Positions 1 to 9,589 of a DNA stretch of 64,000 nt are shown here, piece by piece. The position numbers and the translations under genes are program-made. Origin of the DNA: Marinoscillum sp049115815 (GTDB lineage: Bacteria > Bacteroidota > Bacteroidia > Cytophagales > Cyclobacteriaceae). A model generated the notes under the pieces. It did not search any database and was not told where the DNA came from. It was given only the letters and a program-made list of their open reading frames with translations. The number at the start of each line of letters is the position of its first letter. Within the stretch, counting starts at the first letter, position 1. The DNA lies in contig JAGDZO010000002.1 of NCBI GenBank assembly GCA_049115815.1, positions 124,001 through 188,000 of the forward strand. Direction: 5' to 3'.

Positions 1-110
1 CCTGCTGGGCCAATGCTACGTGGTTTAATGCCTTTGAGGAGGTCCATGTCTAGCTGTGCGAATAACAAACTAGGCAGGACTAATAGTAGTAGTGTAAAGA
101 GTTTCTTCAT
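1..110 (-). CDS. secreted BNR/VPS10-like repeat protein, N-terminal fragment
   Basis: Only the first 36 codons of this leftward gene lie in the window; the rest is beyond the left edge. The start is an ATG read on the minus strand at 108-110. It encodes a clear Sec signal peptide (MKKLFTLLLLVLPSLLFAQ) followed by LDMDLLKGIKPRSIGPAG. The phrase 'l.g.k.R.IGPAG' just after the signal peptide is typical of Bacteroidota proteins built of WD40/YVTN/BNR (sortilin-like) propeller repeats, often annotated as glycosyl hydrolases. The family name is an inference from this short segment; the existence of an exported protein is well supported. Confidence 0.5.
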   Translation of the reverse strand, partial: MKKLFTLLLLVLPSLLFAQLDMDLLKGIKPRSIGPA

Positions 111-134
111 TTGGGTAGATTGTTTTAATTGAAT

Positions 135-194
135 CAAACCTAGACAATTTAGCTTATTTGATTGTCGTCAATTCCGTGACTGGTTCTAGGTTTG
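135..194. repeat. inverted repeat in divergent intergenic region
   Basis: CAAACCTAGA at 135-144 is the exact reverse complement of TCTAGGTTTG at 185-194. Inside it, GACAAT (143-148) can pair with ATTGTC (161-166). It sits between the divergent genes starting at 110 (minus) and 373 (plus), so an operator or leader structure is possible. No clear promoter could be assigned in the rest of the 111-372 gap. Confidence 0.4.
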
Positions 195-372
195 GATGAG
201 TAGTAAATAAGGTCTGAAAGACATAGTAATAATACGAACGCACAGTGCTAGTATGTGATTCATCAATAACCTGATGATGAACATAAAGTTTGAAGTCGCT
301 TCGCTTACATTTCTGATTTCATTTATTGAAAAAATACTTTGTATTTCATTTCGATGGTTAACTTCATGACTT

Positions 373-1305
373 ATGAAAATTCAGCATATCATATTTCTTG
401 TTTTCACATTTATTTCGGGCTGCATTGGTACCGACTACCAAAACGACCCGAAGGACTCTGCTATTATGATAGATGTATCATCTGTGACCTTGACGAAAGG
501 AGATACCGAGCAAATTACTGCTACGTATTGGTTCAATATGTGGGTGCAGGATACCGAAGTACAACTAAATTGGATCAGTGAAAATCCGTCCATAGCTACT
601 GTGGATCAGACTGGATTGATTTCCGCTATTGAGAAGGGACAAACTACCGTCTATTGCTTTGCAGCTGGCGAAGATACTACCAATATTTCCGTAAGTGTAG
701 TAGACGATCCGGACGATGTGGCTAAGGTCACCATCAATGGAGAAAGTAGTTCAATACTTGTAGGTGAGTCTCTTCAACTATCTGCTGAAGGATTCAACAC
801 AGAAGATGAATTAATTACGTCTACTAATCCTCCTACATGGAATTCCAGCGACGAAAGCATTCTAACTGTAGATAATGTAGGTCTTGTAATGGCTGTTTCT
901 GATGGTATGGCAGACATCACAGCCACTATAGATGATGTAGTAAGTCAGCCTTATCCAATTATTGTTGGGAAAGTGGCTCGTGTTGGGATCTTTATGGATG
1001 CCAATGGTTACAGTACTTCAGGCATGGTTACTCTCTCAGAGGATGATTCTGGAGATTTGATCTTAGAGTTGCATGATGATTTTAAGACGAGCTTCGCTGT
1101 TGGTACTTTTCTTTACTTGGCGAACTCCACTTCAGGTAGTGTAGTTGCTTCGCAAGGTCTGGAGGTATCGGAGATTACGGGCAATGGAGGTGCTACATAC
1201 AACCTTACCCAGATCAAATCAGATATATCTATCGACGATTACCAGTATGTTATTTCGCTTTGTAAGCCTTTTACGATCACTTTTGGCTCAGCCGAACTAC
1301 AATAA
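373..1305 (+). CDS. lipoprotein with Ig-like (Big_2) repeats and a C-terminal DM13-like domain
   Basis: This 310-residue protein starts with a lipoprotein signal whose lipobox ends at Cys17 (FISGC). Residues about 34-110 and 117-198 form two bacterial Ig-like Big_2 repeats, recognisable by 'ENPSIATVDQTGLISAIEKG' and the matching 'DESILTVDNVGLVMAVSDG'. Residues about 203-310 match the DM13 pattern: a 'sG.vtL..d..g.l.LeL.ddF' strand pair, 'Y.L.qik.d...ddY.yVi', then a single Cys (Cys297) in LCKPFTITFGSAEL. DM13 is a putative electron-transfer domain related to DOMON in which this Cys is conserved. The start chosen gives the signal peptide directly. The barrel gene follows after 3 bases, so the two are probably co-transcribed and act together at the outer membrane. 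The redox role is inference. Confidence 0.7.
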   Translation: MKIQHIIFLVFTFISGCIGTDYQNDPKDSAIMIDVSSVTLTKGDTEQITATYWFNMWVQDTEVQLNWISENPSIATVDQTGLISAIEKGQTTVYCFAAGEDTTNISVSVVDDPDDVAKVTINGESSSILVGESLQLSAEGFNTEDELITSTNPPTWNSSDESILTVDNVGLVMAVSDGMADITATIDDVVSQPYPIIVGKVARVGIFMDANGYSTSGMVTLSEDDSGDLILELHDDFKTSFAVGTFLYLANSTSGSVVASQGLEVSEITGNGGATYNLTQIKSDISIDDYQYVISLCKPFTITFGSAELQ

Positions 1306-1308
1306 ATT

Positions 1309-2157
1309 ATGAGAAAACTTTCAATAAGCATACTTAGCGCAATATTGTTGAGCAACTCTGTATATGGAGGAGGGGGCTGGGTATTTCAGAAGAATCAGGG
1401 TTATCTGAAATTTGGTCAAAATGTGATCCGAGCGGAATCGTTTTTCGGACCCAATGGAGATGCTACTTCTATACCAACTACCAGTCTATACACTACCAGT
1501 TTATACGGAGAATATGGACTTACTGATCGACTCAATGCTATAGCTTACGTTCCTCTATTCGTTCGTGCTACAGTCAACGAAGTTCAGTTTAGGCAAAGTG
1601 GCGCCAATCAGCCAGGACAAGAAAAAAGTACTTTGATAGGAGATGTGGACTTGGGAATAAAATATGGAATCATCCAAGATGGCCCTATCGTATTAGCAGC
1701 AAGTTTGCTGCTTGGATTGCCTTTTGGAAATTCGGAAATCACGGCGGAGAACATTCTCCAAACAGGTGATGGTGAATTCAACCAGCTCATCAGTCTCGAA
1801 GCAAGTCATTCATTCTATCCAGCGCCGGTTTATGCCTCAATTGCTGTAGGGTTCAATAACCGAACAAATGGCTTTTCTGAAGAAGTTCATCTAGGAGCGG
1901 AGATAGGCTATACTTTGAAAAATCTAACCATCATTATGAAGTGTAAGAATGTCTCTTCACTTTACAACGGCGATGGATCGGCGAGTGCGGCAAATGGAGT
2001 ATTCGCCAACAATACCGAGTACTTTTCATATACTCCGGAGCTGGCTTATTTATTCAATGATAAGATAGGGTTCACTGCCTCAGCAGGCTTGGCCTTATCC
2101 GGCAAACGAATCCTCGCGGCACCTAATTATGGTGTCGGCTTCTTTATGAATCTTTAG
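1309..2157 (+). CDS. outer-membrane beta-barrel protein (MetA-pathway/transporter-like)
   Basis: A 282-residue protein with an N-terminal signal peptide (ends about residue 20 at NSVYG) and alternating amphipathic strands throughout, finishing in an aromatic/hydrophobic strand (YGVGFFMNL), as expected for an outer-membrane barrel. The stretch 'LYGEYGLTDRLNAIAYVPLF' followed by 'GDVDLGIKYGI' and 'LLLGLPFG' resembles barrels annotated as phenol-degradation MetA-like or transporter family proteins. It begins 3 bases after the DM13 lipoprotein stop, so the pair is likely an operon. It meets the next, minus-strand gene tail to tail with a 4-base overlap at 2154-2157. The specific substrate is unknown. 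Confidence 0.65.
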   Translation: MRKLSISILSAILLSNSVYGGGGWVFQKNQGYLKFGQNVIRAESFFGPNGDATSIPTTSLYTTSLYGEYGLTDRLNAIAYVPLFVRATVNEVQFRQSGANQPGQEKSTLIGDVDLGIKYGIIQDGPIVLAASLLLGLPFGNSEITAENILQTGDGEFNQLISLEASHSFYPAPVYASIAVGFNNRTNGFSEEVHLGAEIGYTLKNLTIIMKCKNVSSLYNGDGSASAANGVFANNTEYFSYTPELAYLFNDKIGFTASAGLALSGKRILAAPNYGVGFFMNL

Positions 2158-3977
2158 AACTTGATACTCAATCCGAAATACGGAGAAACATATTGAGTCG
2201 CCTTATATCCTCCATCACCCGTAGGAGTGAAGGCCCAGTAATAATCCAATCCCGTAGCTAAGAACTTGTTGAGGTGATAGATAGCCCTCAACTTAGCGAG
2301 TGAGCGCTGATCAAAAGTGAAAGCATCACCAAGATCCGTCAGGTTTCCTTTGATATAACTACCGTGGAATGAGAATTTGTCTGCCAAGCGATCCAAGTTG
2401 GCATGTACTCTTACTGTCGCTGGAGTTTCAGCCGATACCACATCAGGTATCATCAAACTACCTCCCAATTCTACTTTCTTCAGTATTTGACCAGTGAGGC
2501 TTCCGTAGATTCCTTTCATGCTCTGAGCCGCTCCTAGAGCATAGATTTTGTTGTCCTTATTGATTTCATACGTAGCATCGAAGAACTGTGGCAAGTAATG
2601 ATCTTGGTAATTGAGTCTTTCTATTCTGATATCTGTGCTAAGCAAATCAGCAATGAAATTGAATCTGAAGTTCAGTCCAACGCTCGTGCCTGATCCAGAT
2701 TTGAAACCATCAGCTAAAGTCGTTGGCTCGTTCAACGAGTTGTAAGTTGCAGTGAGTGAGTCTGTTAGAAGTGGTGATGAAATATTGAGATTCGAGTAAT
2801 TCGCGAATAAATCGATCTGGATGAATGGGATGCTTAGTAGCGTTAAGCCAGCATCTATACCAAAAGCACCAACACCATCTCTAGTAAACATGTAGGTCGT
2901 GGCTGTGCTATCACTTGTTGGGATGTCAGTCTGATCTTTATCGCTAACAATAGTAGCTCCAATCTCAAATGTCTTTACTATAGGAATACCTGTAAAAATT
3001 AACGGTCTCACGTATGGACGAATAGAGAAAAGATTGAATGATCCTGGTGAGAAATCACTGTAAAGCCCCTCTATACCAACGAATCCTTTATAATTCACAT
3101 CATAGTGTATCCCGAGTTTTCGCTTTTCAAAACTCGTAGAGTTGGTGTAGTTGTTGATCAATCCACCAAAACCGACCATGGTGTTATTCAGTTGCCCAAC
3201 TTTGACATAAATAGGGTCTCTTTTCTGAATACCATATCTCACGTACGTGATCAATCTAGCAGCACCTACACCGTCTTTAAATATCTCAGTACGAATAGAT
3301 TTGTCGTCTAAACCATAGAGGATAGGGACATTTAAACCTACACCCACTTTTCCAATCGAAAACTCAGGGTTAAGCACCATGCCCACAAAATATTGATTGT
3401 CAATATTGGTGACAGTAAGTCCACCATCAAACGAACCACCACTCTGCACGCCAGATCCCGCTCTGAAATCCTGAACTGGTGGCGTATCAGGTCTTTCTTT
3501 CTTCGGTTTCTTCTCTTTTTTAGGCTTTTCTTCTTGTATTTCTTCCGGCTCTTCTTGTGTAGTGGTGTCCTGAGGGATCGTAGATTCTTGAGGTACTTCC
3601 TCTGGCATTTCCTCTACTTGAGGTTCTGGTTCGGTAGTTTCCAAACTTTCTTCAGGTTGCTCTACTTCATTATTGGTAGAGTCCGAAGGGATATTATTTT
3701 CATTGATCAAACTATCAGCAGGTGGAGTAACCATTTGAGGCTCAGGAGTAGACTCAATTTGTGGTTCTGGCTCAGCTTGTGGCTCTGGTTCGACAACCTC
3801 CTCAGGTGCTTGCTCTACGGGTTGATCTTTATTTTTCTTCTTCTTTTTCTTCTTGGAATCTTCCCATAAATAGGAGTAATCAGAGTAATCATCAACCCCA
3901 GAATCTTGAGCATTGATGGGCGCAACAATTCCAGAAAAAATCAGGATCAATAATGAATACAGAATGGATTTTGTCAT
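2154..3977 (-). CDS. outer-membrane barrel protein with a charged Pro/Glu-rich linker
   Basis: A 607-residue exported protein. Residues 1-24 are a signal peptide (cut near INAQ). Residues about 42-50 are a run of lysines, and residues 50-165 are a low-complexity stretch rich in Glu, Pro and Gln with repeated PEPQ and PEE units. From about residue 170 to the end the sequence alternates like a beta-barrel and ends with an aromatic strand (SPYFGLSIKF). No family was recognised for the barrel. The linker could span peptidoglycan or cross the periplasm to reach a partner; that is inference. It is separated by 49 bases from tyrS upstream on the same strand. Confidence 0.6.
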   Translation of the reverse strand: MTKSILYSLLILIFSGIVAPINAQDSGVDDYSDYSYLWEDSKKKKKKKNKDQPVEQAPEEVVEPEPQAEPEPQIESTPEPQMVTPPADSLINENNIPSDSTNNEVEQPEESLETTEPEPQVEEMPEEVPQESTIPQDTTTQEEPEEIQEEKPKKEKKPKKERPDTPPVQDFRAGSGVQSGGSFDGGLTVTNIDNQYFVGMVLNPEFSIGKVGVGLNVPILYGLDDKSIRTEIFKDGVGAARLITYVRYGIQKRDPIYVKVGQLNNTMVGFGGLINNYTNSTSFEKRKLGIHYDVNYKGFVGIEGLYSDFSPGSFNLFSIRPYVRPLIFTGIPIVKTFEIGATIVSDKDQTDIPTSDSTATTYMFTRDGVGAFGIDAGLTLLSIPFIQIDLFANYSNLNISSPLLTDSLTATYNSLNEPTTLADGFKSGSGTSVGLNFRFNFIADLLSTDIRIERLNYQDHYLPQFFDATYEINKDNKIYALGAAQSMKGIYGSLTGQILKKVELGGSLMIPDVVSAETPATVRVHANLDRLADKFSFHGSYIKGNLTDLGDAFTFDQRSLAKLRAIYHLNKFLATGLDYYWAFTPTGDGGYKATQYVSPYFGLSIKF

Positions 3978-4026
3978 AGCTGTGAATAGTTCAATACAGA
4001 GTAAAAATAGTTATATCGCTGTATAA

Positions 4027-5307
4027 TTAACCAATTTTTATCAGATAGTAGTTTTTCTTGCCTTTTTGAGCGAGCAGATATTTGCCTTGCAAAAGATCAA
4101 AATCAACCGCCGCATCCGGTGATGATATTTTGGTTTTATTGATACTTACGCCACCACCTTTGATCATACGTCTGGCTTCACCCTTTGAAGGGAATACCAT
4201 TCCATCAGTTAGTTCGCTGAGTAGATCTGTGACATTTTCAGCACTCTTCAGTTGTGCCCTGGTTAATTCCGCTTGAGGTACTCCTTCAAAAACCTGAAGC
4301 AAAGTTTTTTCATCTACAGAGGCCAAATCTTCGGTAGTACTTTTTCCAAATAGAATAGCAGAAGCCTTAATGGCCATGTCCAGTTCTTCTTGAGAGTGCA
4401 CTCTCATTGTGATCTCTTCCGCCAGTGCTTTCTGAAGGCTGCGCTGATGCGGGGCCTCTTCATGAGCAGCTATTAGCGCGTCTATTTCTTCGTGAGACTT
4501 GGTGCTAAAAATTTTGATGTATTTCACCACATCTTCATCCGAAGAATTGATCCAATACTGGTAGAATTTATAAGGTGAAGTCTTTTCTGGATCCAACCAA
4601 ATATTGCCTCCTTCTGATTTCCCAAATTTGGATCCATCAGCTTTGGTAATGAGTGGGGTAGTCATGGCAAAAGCTTCTCCCTGTCCCTTACGGCGAATGA
4701 GTTCAGTTCCGGTTACTATGTTTCCCCATTGGTCAGAACCTCCTAGCTGCAGCTTCACATTCTTGTTTTTCCAAAGCCAGTAGAAGTCATACCCCTGCAC
4801 CAGCTGATAGCTAAATTCTGTAAAAGAAAGACCCGTTTCTAATCTGCTTTTCACAGAATCCTTGGCCATCATATAGTTAACCGAAATGTGCTTACCTACA
4901 TCTCTGATGAATTCTAAAAAATTAAATTCTTTGAACCAATCATAGTTATTGACCACCTCAGCGGCATTTTCACCCTCAAAGGATAAAAACTTCTCCAGCT
5001 GAGCTTGAACGCCTTTTATATTGTGATTGAGGGTCTCTTCATCTAGTAGATTACGCTCCGATGATTTACCACTAGGATCACCCACCATTCCAGTGGCTCC
5101 ACCTACGAGTGCAAATGGTTTGTGACCAAATCGCTGAAAATGCATCAAGGTCATGATCTGGACAAGATTACCTATGTGTAAGGAATCTGCAGTCGGATCA
5201 AATCCAATATATGCAGATGTCATTCCTTTGTTCAAAGTATCTTCAGTTCCGGGCATGATATCATGTACCATACCTCTCCATTTCAATTCCTCAACGATAT
5301 TTTTCAT
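4027..5307 (-). CDS. tyrS: tyrosine--tRNA ligase
   Basis: This 426-residue protein charges tRNA-Tyr with tyrosine in the cytoplasm. The class I signature HIGN is at residues 44-47 in 'PTADSLHIGNL', and the KMSKS-type loop is KFGKS at 227-231. Tyrosine-site features such as 'GDPSGKS' (76-82), YQLVQGYD and 'QLGGSDQWGNI' (187-197) are all present. Residues about 355-426 form the S4 RNA-binding domain (FPSKGEARRMIKGGGVSIN). Length and domain order are those of bacterial TyrRS. Upstream on the minus strand, TATTTTTG (5337-5344) fits the Bacteroidota -7 element, although no good -33 partner is visible. The assignment is secure. Confidence 0.97.
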   Translation of the reverse strand: MKNIVEELKWRGMVHDIMPGTEDTLNKGMTSAYIGFDPTADSLHIGNLVQIMTLMHFQRFGHKPFALVGGATGMVGDPSGKSSERNLLDEETLNHNIKGVQAQLEKFLSFEGENAAEVVNNYDWFKEFNFLEFIRDVGKHISVNYMMAKDSVKSRLETGLSFTEFSYQLVQGYDFYWLWKNKNVKLQLGGSDQWGNIVTGTELIRRKGQGEAFAMTTPLITKADGSKFGKSEGGNIWLDPEKTSPYKFYQYWINSSDEDVVKYIKIFSTKSHEEIDALIAAHEEAPHQRSLQKALAEEITMRVHSQEELDMAIKASAILFGKSTTEDLASVDEKTLLQVFEGVPQAELTRAQLKSAENVTDLLSELTDGMVFPSKGEARRMIKGGGVSINKTKISSPDAAVDFDLLQGKYLLAQKGKKNYYLIKIG

Positions 5308-5336
5308 CTTAATTTTTTCCTATTCAAATTGGCTTG

Positions 5337-5344
5337 CAAAAATA
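5337..5344 (-). promoter_or_regulatory. putative -7 promoter element of tyrS
   Basis: On the minus strand the sequence reads TATTTTTG, an exact TAnnTTTG -7 element of the Bacteroidota primary sigma factor, about 29 bases upstream of the tyrS ATG. No matching -33 TTTG was found at 19-22 bases, so this is tentative. Confidence 0.35.
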
Positions 5345-5504
5345 GATGCCTTTTATTCTTCGACTCCTATTTCTGCGTTTTTTTAAGATTTAGGAACTAG
5401 TTCGAATGATGTTTTCAGAATTGGCCAAATGTTTACTTACTTGGTAGTTAATATTTTGATTGACCAACGGACTTTCTACTCCAAAGCAATGTTAACTTTA
5501 CCTC

Positions 5505-6524
5505 ATGGCGGAATACGTTCAAATCATCAAGGACCTCAATAGCGGTAAGTACGCGCCAATTTATTTTTTGCAGGGAGATGAGAGTTTTTTCATAGACAAT
5601 ATCATCGATCATATAGAAGAAAAGGCCTTAGATGATACGCAGAAAAGTTTTAACCAATATGTCCTCTATGGCAAGGAGGTCACATTCACAGATATTCTCA
5701 ATGTAGCTCGCAAATACCCAATGATGGGAGAGCGCCAAGTGGTGATAGTAAAAGAAGCGCAGGAAATGCGCGATTGGAAAAAGGAAGATGCACAAAAACT
5801 TCTGATTGCCTACTTAGAAAATCCGTTACCATCTACCATTCTTGTTTTTGGACATAAGTACAAGACCCTTGATCGCAGGACTAAGATTTCCAAAGCCCTC
5901 GAGAAGAGCTCTGAGTTTCTGATTTCCAAGAAGATATATGATGATAAAGTACCAGGCTGGGTGAGTGCTTATGCCAAAGCAGCTGGAGCCAATATCACAG
6001 ACAAAGCCGTTATGATTTTGGCTGAAAATATTGGCAACAATCTTCAGAGACTAGCCAACGAAATCAACAAACTACAGATCAATGTAAAAGATGGTGAGGT
6101 AATCAATGATATCGCTGTTCAGAAATTTGTTGGGATTAGCAAAGACTACAACACTTTCGAATTGCAAAAAGCACTCTCGTTGAAAGATGAAGTCAAAGTT
6201 TTTAAGATTATCGAATATTTCGCAGCTAATCCATCGGCTAACCCAATGATTCTGGTGATTGCCAATCTGTTTTCGTATTTCTCCAAGTTGTTGCTGATCC
6301 ATCATCAAGGAGCACAAGACCCAAATGCTGTTGCCAGAGCAATTGGCGTCAATCCTTTTTTTGCAAGAGAGTACATTCAGGCAGCGCGGAATTATCCATT
6401 AGCTGTAGTTCTTCGCAATATTGAGTTCATACATCAGGCTGATCTCCAATCAAAAGGAATAGGATTCGCGACTATGAAAGATGCTGCCGTGCTAAGAGAA
6501 CTCGTATATAAATTGATGCATTGA
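5505..6524 (+). CDS. holA: DNA polymerase III subunit delta
   Basis: A 339-residue protein matching the clamp-loader delta subunit, which opens the beta clamp and loads it on DNA with the gamma/tau and delta-prime subunits. Supporting patterns are the N-terminal 'APIYFLQGDESFFIDNIIDHIE' (family hallmark yFL.GdE.ll), 'GERQVVIVKEAQ' and 'LENPLPSTILVF' in the AAA-like N domain, and the helical C-terminal collar with 'LANEINKLQI' and 'NTFELQKAL'. Length is typical. The ATG start gives an intact N-terminal strand. It is followed with no gap by the large TPR gene, so the two may be co-transcribed, although the functional link is not obvious. Confidence 0.9.
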   Translation: MAEYVQIIKDLNSGKYAPIYFLQGDESFFIDNIIDHIEEKALDDTQKSFNQYVLYGKEVTFTDILNVARKYPMMGERQVVIVKEAQEMRDWKKEDAQKLLIAYLENPLPSTILVFGHKYKTLDRRTKISKALEKSSEFLISKKIYDDKVPGWVSAYAKAAGANITDKAVMILAENIGNNLQRLANEINKLQINVKDGEVINDIAVQKFVGISKDYNTFELQKALSLKDEVKVFKIIEYFAANPSANPMILVIANLFSYFSKLLLIHHQGAQDPNAVARAIGVNPFFAREYIQAARNYPLAVVLRNIEFIHQADLQSKGIGFATMKDAAVLRELVYKLMH

Positions 6525-6574
6525 TACCTAAAAGCAGTATTATCCGTTCATTAGTTCATAATCGTAGCTTATTC

Positions 6575-9500
6575 ATGAGGTCCATTTTTTTGATTGCTGT
6601 ATTGATAGGAACCTTTGAGGTTGTCATTGGTCAATCTTTGGTTACCGAAAATTACAAAAACAGACTTTTCCTTGATGCATCTGAAGCATTTAGAGCAGGG
6701 GCTTATGATTTGTCTCAAGAACTCTTTCAAGAATATCTCAGCCAGCAAAATATAGAGAGCAATGCGGAAGCTCAGTATTATCGTGGTTTGTCAATGCTTT
6801 ACCTTGAAGAGAAGGAGGGCGTTGACAAACTCGAACAATTTGTTGATGAAAATGGGACACATCCTCTTGTTCCCCAAGCCCATTTCAGGTTGGGTGAGTA
6901 TTGGCTTAACCTCAGGAATTTTGAAAAGGCAGTGGCTAATTATGAGATGGTAGGTCAAAACAACTTGACCTTTGATGATGGTGAATCTCTCAAATTTGGG
7001 TTAGGTTATGCTTATTTCATGCTTAATGATTTTGAGCAGTCTACTCCATACTTAGAATCATTGATAGAATACCAAGGCACCTATTTTAATGACGCGTCAT
7101 ACTATTTGGCTAACATAAAGTACCAGGAGGAGGCGTTTCAGCGTGCTCTCGACCTGCTAGAAGGCACAGCTAATGATGATAAGATAGAAAGCAGATCCAT
7201 AATTCTCATGGCCAACATTCTATTCCAGTTGGTAGAATATGATAGGTTATATCAACTAGCCTCAAATCAATTGACAAAAGCGGTGAATGATTCTAACAAA
7301 GAGCTCAATAAACTCTGTGGGGAAGCATATTATAATGAAAAACGCTATCCTAAGGTGATCGAACACCTACAGAGATACTTGGATCTTTCGGGCAATAGGG
7401 CAAACCCTAATATCTTTTTTAAACTTGGGTATGCCTATTATCAAACCAAGAAACCCAACGCATCGATTGAAAATTTTAAGAAAGCAGGATTGGCCAAAGG
7501 AGCTATAGGAGAGGTCAGTAGTTTTTATCTAGGTAAACTATATCTCGATCAGAATAATCTGAATTACGCATATTCTGCGTTTAAAACGGTATCAGAAGGT
7601 ACAGATTCGTCTAATGAAGCTATCAAAGAAGAGGCCAGTTTTTTGACCGGCAAGTTGAACTATCAAAGAGGAGTCTATGATGAGGCCATTCTTGACCTTC
7701 AAAGTTTTAAGGACAATTATCCCAGAAGCAGGTGGAAAACTGAGGCCAACGAATTGATGGCAGAAGCTTACCTAAATACGTCAAACTACACGCAAGCCAT
7801 CCAACACCTTGAGTCTATCGTGAATAAGACAACCAGCCTCAAGAAATCATACCAAAAGGTGACGATTCAGCAAGCCCAACTTTTATTCAATGATGCAAAG
7901 TTTGGGGAAGCACTGTTGCTATTGAATAAATCTGTGGCGTTTCCTGAGAATAGGTCATTGGCTGCCAAAGGAAATTTCTTAAAGGGAGAATGTCACACCC
8001 TACTTGGTCAGATTCCAGAAGCACGAAAAGCCTATAATAAGGCTATCGGTTCTGGTGTGGCTCCTTGGAAAATGGAATCCTCCTATGGATTGGGATATCT
8101 TGACTACAACGATAAGAATTTCGAAAAGGCGATCACCCATTTCGACCAATTTATCAATCTTTCTAATTCGTCTCACGAGTACTATCAAGATGCATTGCTG
8201 AGGTTGGCAGATAGCTACTACGTCACAAAGCAATATGATAATGCCCTTGGCTACTATGACAGAGCAAGCACCAAGACTCCTTACATTCATTATCAGCAAG
8301 GGTTGATATACACCCTGCTTTCAGAAACCAACAAAGCGATAAATTCATTTAATCGCGTAATCGAGTCAAATGATGAAGCATTCGGGGCAAAAGCATTGTT
8401 TCAGCTGAGTGAGCTGAGAATGGATTTGTCAGAGTTTCAATCAGCCATTGAGATTCATGAGCAGCTGCTTGCTGATTATCAAGGGAGCGAATTGGTGCCG
8501 TACGTCAAATCTAGACAAGCTCTTTGTTTTGTGAATATTGGGAATTTGCCGAGTGCAAAAGATAATTACGTTTTTTTGCTAGAAAATCATATCAATCACC
8601 CTGTAGCTAAATCAGCTCTTTTGGGTTTACAGGAATTAGTAAAGCAAGGAGAAGAAGTGGATGGATTTGATGCTATTCTCCAGAGGTATGAAGAGGCTCA
8701 CCCTGAAGATTCTAGTTTAGAGGTAATCGCATATGAAAGTGCAAAAACGGCCTTTTATGATCAGAACTTCAAGGTTGCTATCGATCAACTAAGGGGTTTT
8801 ATCGAGAAATATCCATCAAGTTCTTATCGATTAGACGCTCAGTACTTTTTGGGTGATTCCTATTATAGAAGTCAGTCATGGCAACTGGCCAGTGAATCAT
8901 ATTGGGCTGTAGCCAATGCAGGTAAGACTGTCTATCAAAGTCGATCTTTGGACAAGCGAGGAAAGTCTCTTTTGAAATTGGCAGCTTACCCAGAAGCAAT
9001 AGAAAACTACCAAATGTTGAAAGACGTGGCATCAAATGCAAAAGAAAGTTATCTGGCCAATGAAGGGCTGATGACCGCATACTACAATACTCAGCAGTAC
9101 GATAGTGCTAGTTCCATGATCAAAGCTATGATGCAATCAGAATGGAAACCCGCTAGTGCTACTAGTAAAATTCTACTTACGAAAAGCAAGATTTTGATGG
9201 CTCAAGGGACTCCAGATATAGCGCTAGATGAGCTTATTCAGGTAGTCAATGACGTCCAGAATGAAAATGCAGCTGAGGCCAAATACCTGATTGGTGAAAT
9301 ATACTATCAACAAGGCGCATACAAGAATTCGCTGGAAATACTCTTCGACCTAAATAAGTCCTATGGCTCTTATCGCTATTGGGTTGGTAAGTCATTTATA
9401 CTAATTGCTCAGAATTATCTCCAAATGGATGAATTGCTACAGGCGAAAGCCACATTAGAATCAGTACTCACACATACAGAGATAGAAGAAATTAAGGCTG

Positions 9501-9589
9501 CCGCCGAATCACTGATGAATGAAATTCAGGCTCAAGAACAGCAAGTCCTATTGCAGCAAGATTCAACTCAAACCGACTCAACCAAATGA
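6575..9589 (+). CDS. large periplasmic tetratricopeptide-repeat protein
   Basis: A protein of 1004 residues consisting almost entirely of TPR helices. A signal peptide occupies residues 1-20 (ends VVIGQ). TPR signatures recur along the length, for example 'AFRAGAYDLSQELFQEYL', 'FKLGYAYYQTKKPNASIENF' and 'AQYFLGDSYYRSQSWQLA'. An in-frame TTG overlaps the holA stop at 6521, but the ATG at 6575 is chosen because it places the signal peptide at the N-terminus. The C-terminus is a Gln/Thr-rich tail (QEQQVLLQQDSTQ). The next gene, a barrel protein, overlaps it by 4 bases (ATGA), so the pair is translationally coupled and probably works together in the envelope. The exact role is unknown; scaffold or assembly function is inference from the fold. 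Confidence 0.8.
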   Translation: MRSIFLIAVLIGTFEVVIGQSLVTENYKNRLFLDASEAFRAGAYDLSQELFQEYLSQQNIESNAEAQYYRGLSMLYLEEKEGVDKLEQFVDENGTHPLVPQAHFRLGEYWLNLRNFEKAVANYEMVGQNNLTFDDGESLKFGLGYAYFMLNDFEQSTPYLESLIEYQGTYFNDASYYLANIKYQEEAFQRALDLLEGTANDDKIESRSIILMANILFQLVEYDRLYQLASNQLTKAVNDSNKELNKLCGEAYYNEKRYPKVIEHLQRYLDLSGNRANPNIFFKLGYAYYQTKKPNASIENFKKAGLAKGAIGEVSSFYLGKLYLDQNNLNYAYSAFKTVSEGTDSSNEAIKEEASFLTGKLNYQRGVYDEAILDLQSFKDNYPRSRWKTEANELMAEAYLNTSNYTQAIQHLESIVNKTTSLKKSYQKVTIQQAQLLFNDAKFGEALLLLNKSVAFPENRSLAAKGNFLKGECHTLLGQIPEARKAYNKAIGSGVAPWKMESSYGLGYLDYNDKNFEKAITHFDQFINLSNSSHEYYQDALLRLADSYYVTKQYDNALGYYDRASTKTPYIHYQQGLIYTLLSETNKAINSFNRVIESNDEAFGAKALFQLSELRMDLSEFQSAIEIHEQLLADYQGSELVPYVKSRQALCFVNIGNLPSAKDNYVFLLENHINHPVAKSALLGLQELVKQGEEVDGFDAILQRYEEAHPEDSSLEVIAYESAKTAFYDQNFKVAIDQLRGFIEKYPSSSYRLDAQYFLGDSYYRSQSWQLASESYWAVANAGKTVYQSRSLDKRGKSLLKLAAYPEAIENYQMLKDVASNAKESYLANEGLMTAYYNTQQYDSASSMIKAMMQSEWKPASATSKILLTKSKILMAQGTPDIALDELIQVVNDVQNENAAEAKYLIGEIYYQQGAYKNSLEILFDLNKSYGSYRYWVGKSFILIAQNYLQMDELLQAKATLESVLTHTEIEEIKAAAESLMNEIQAQEQQVLLQQDSTQTDSTK

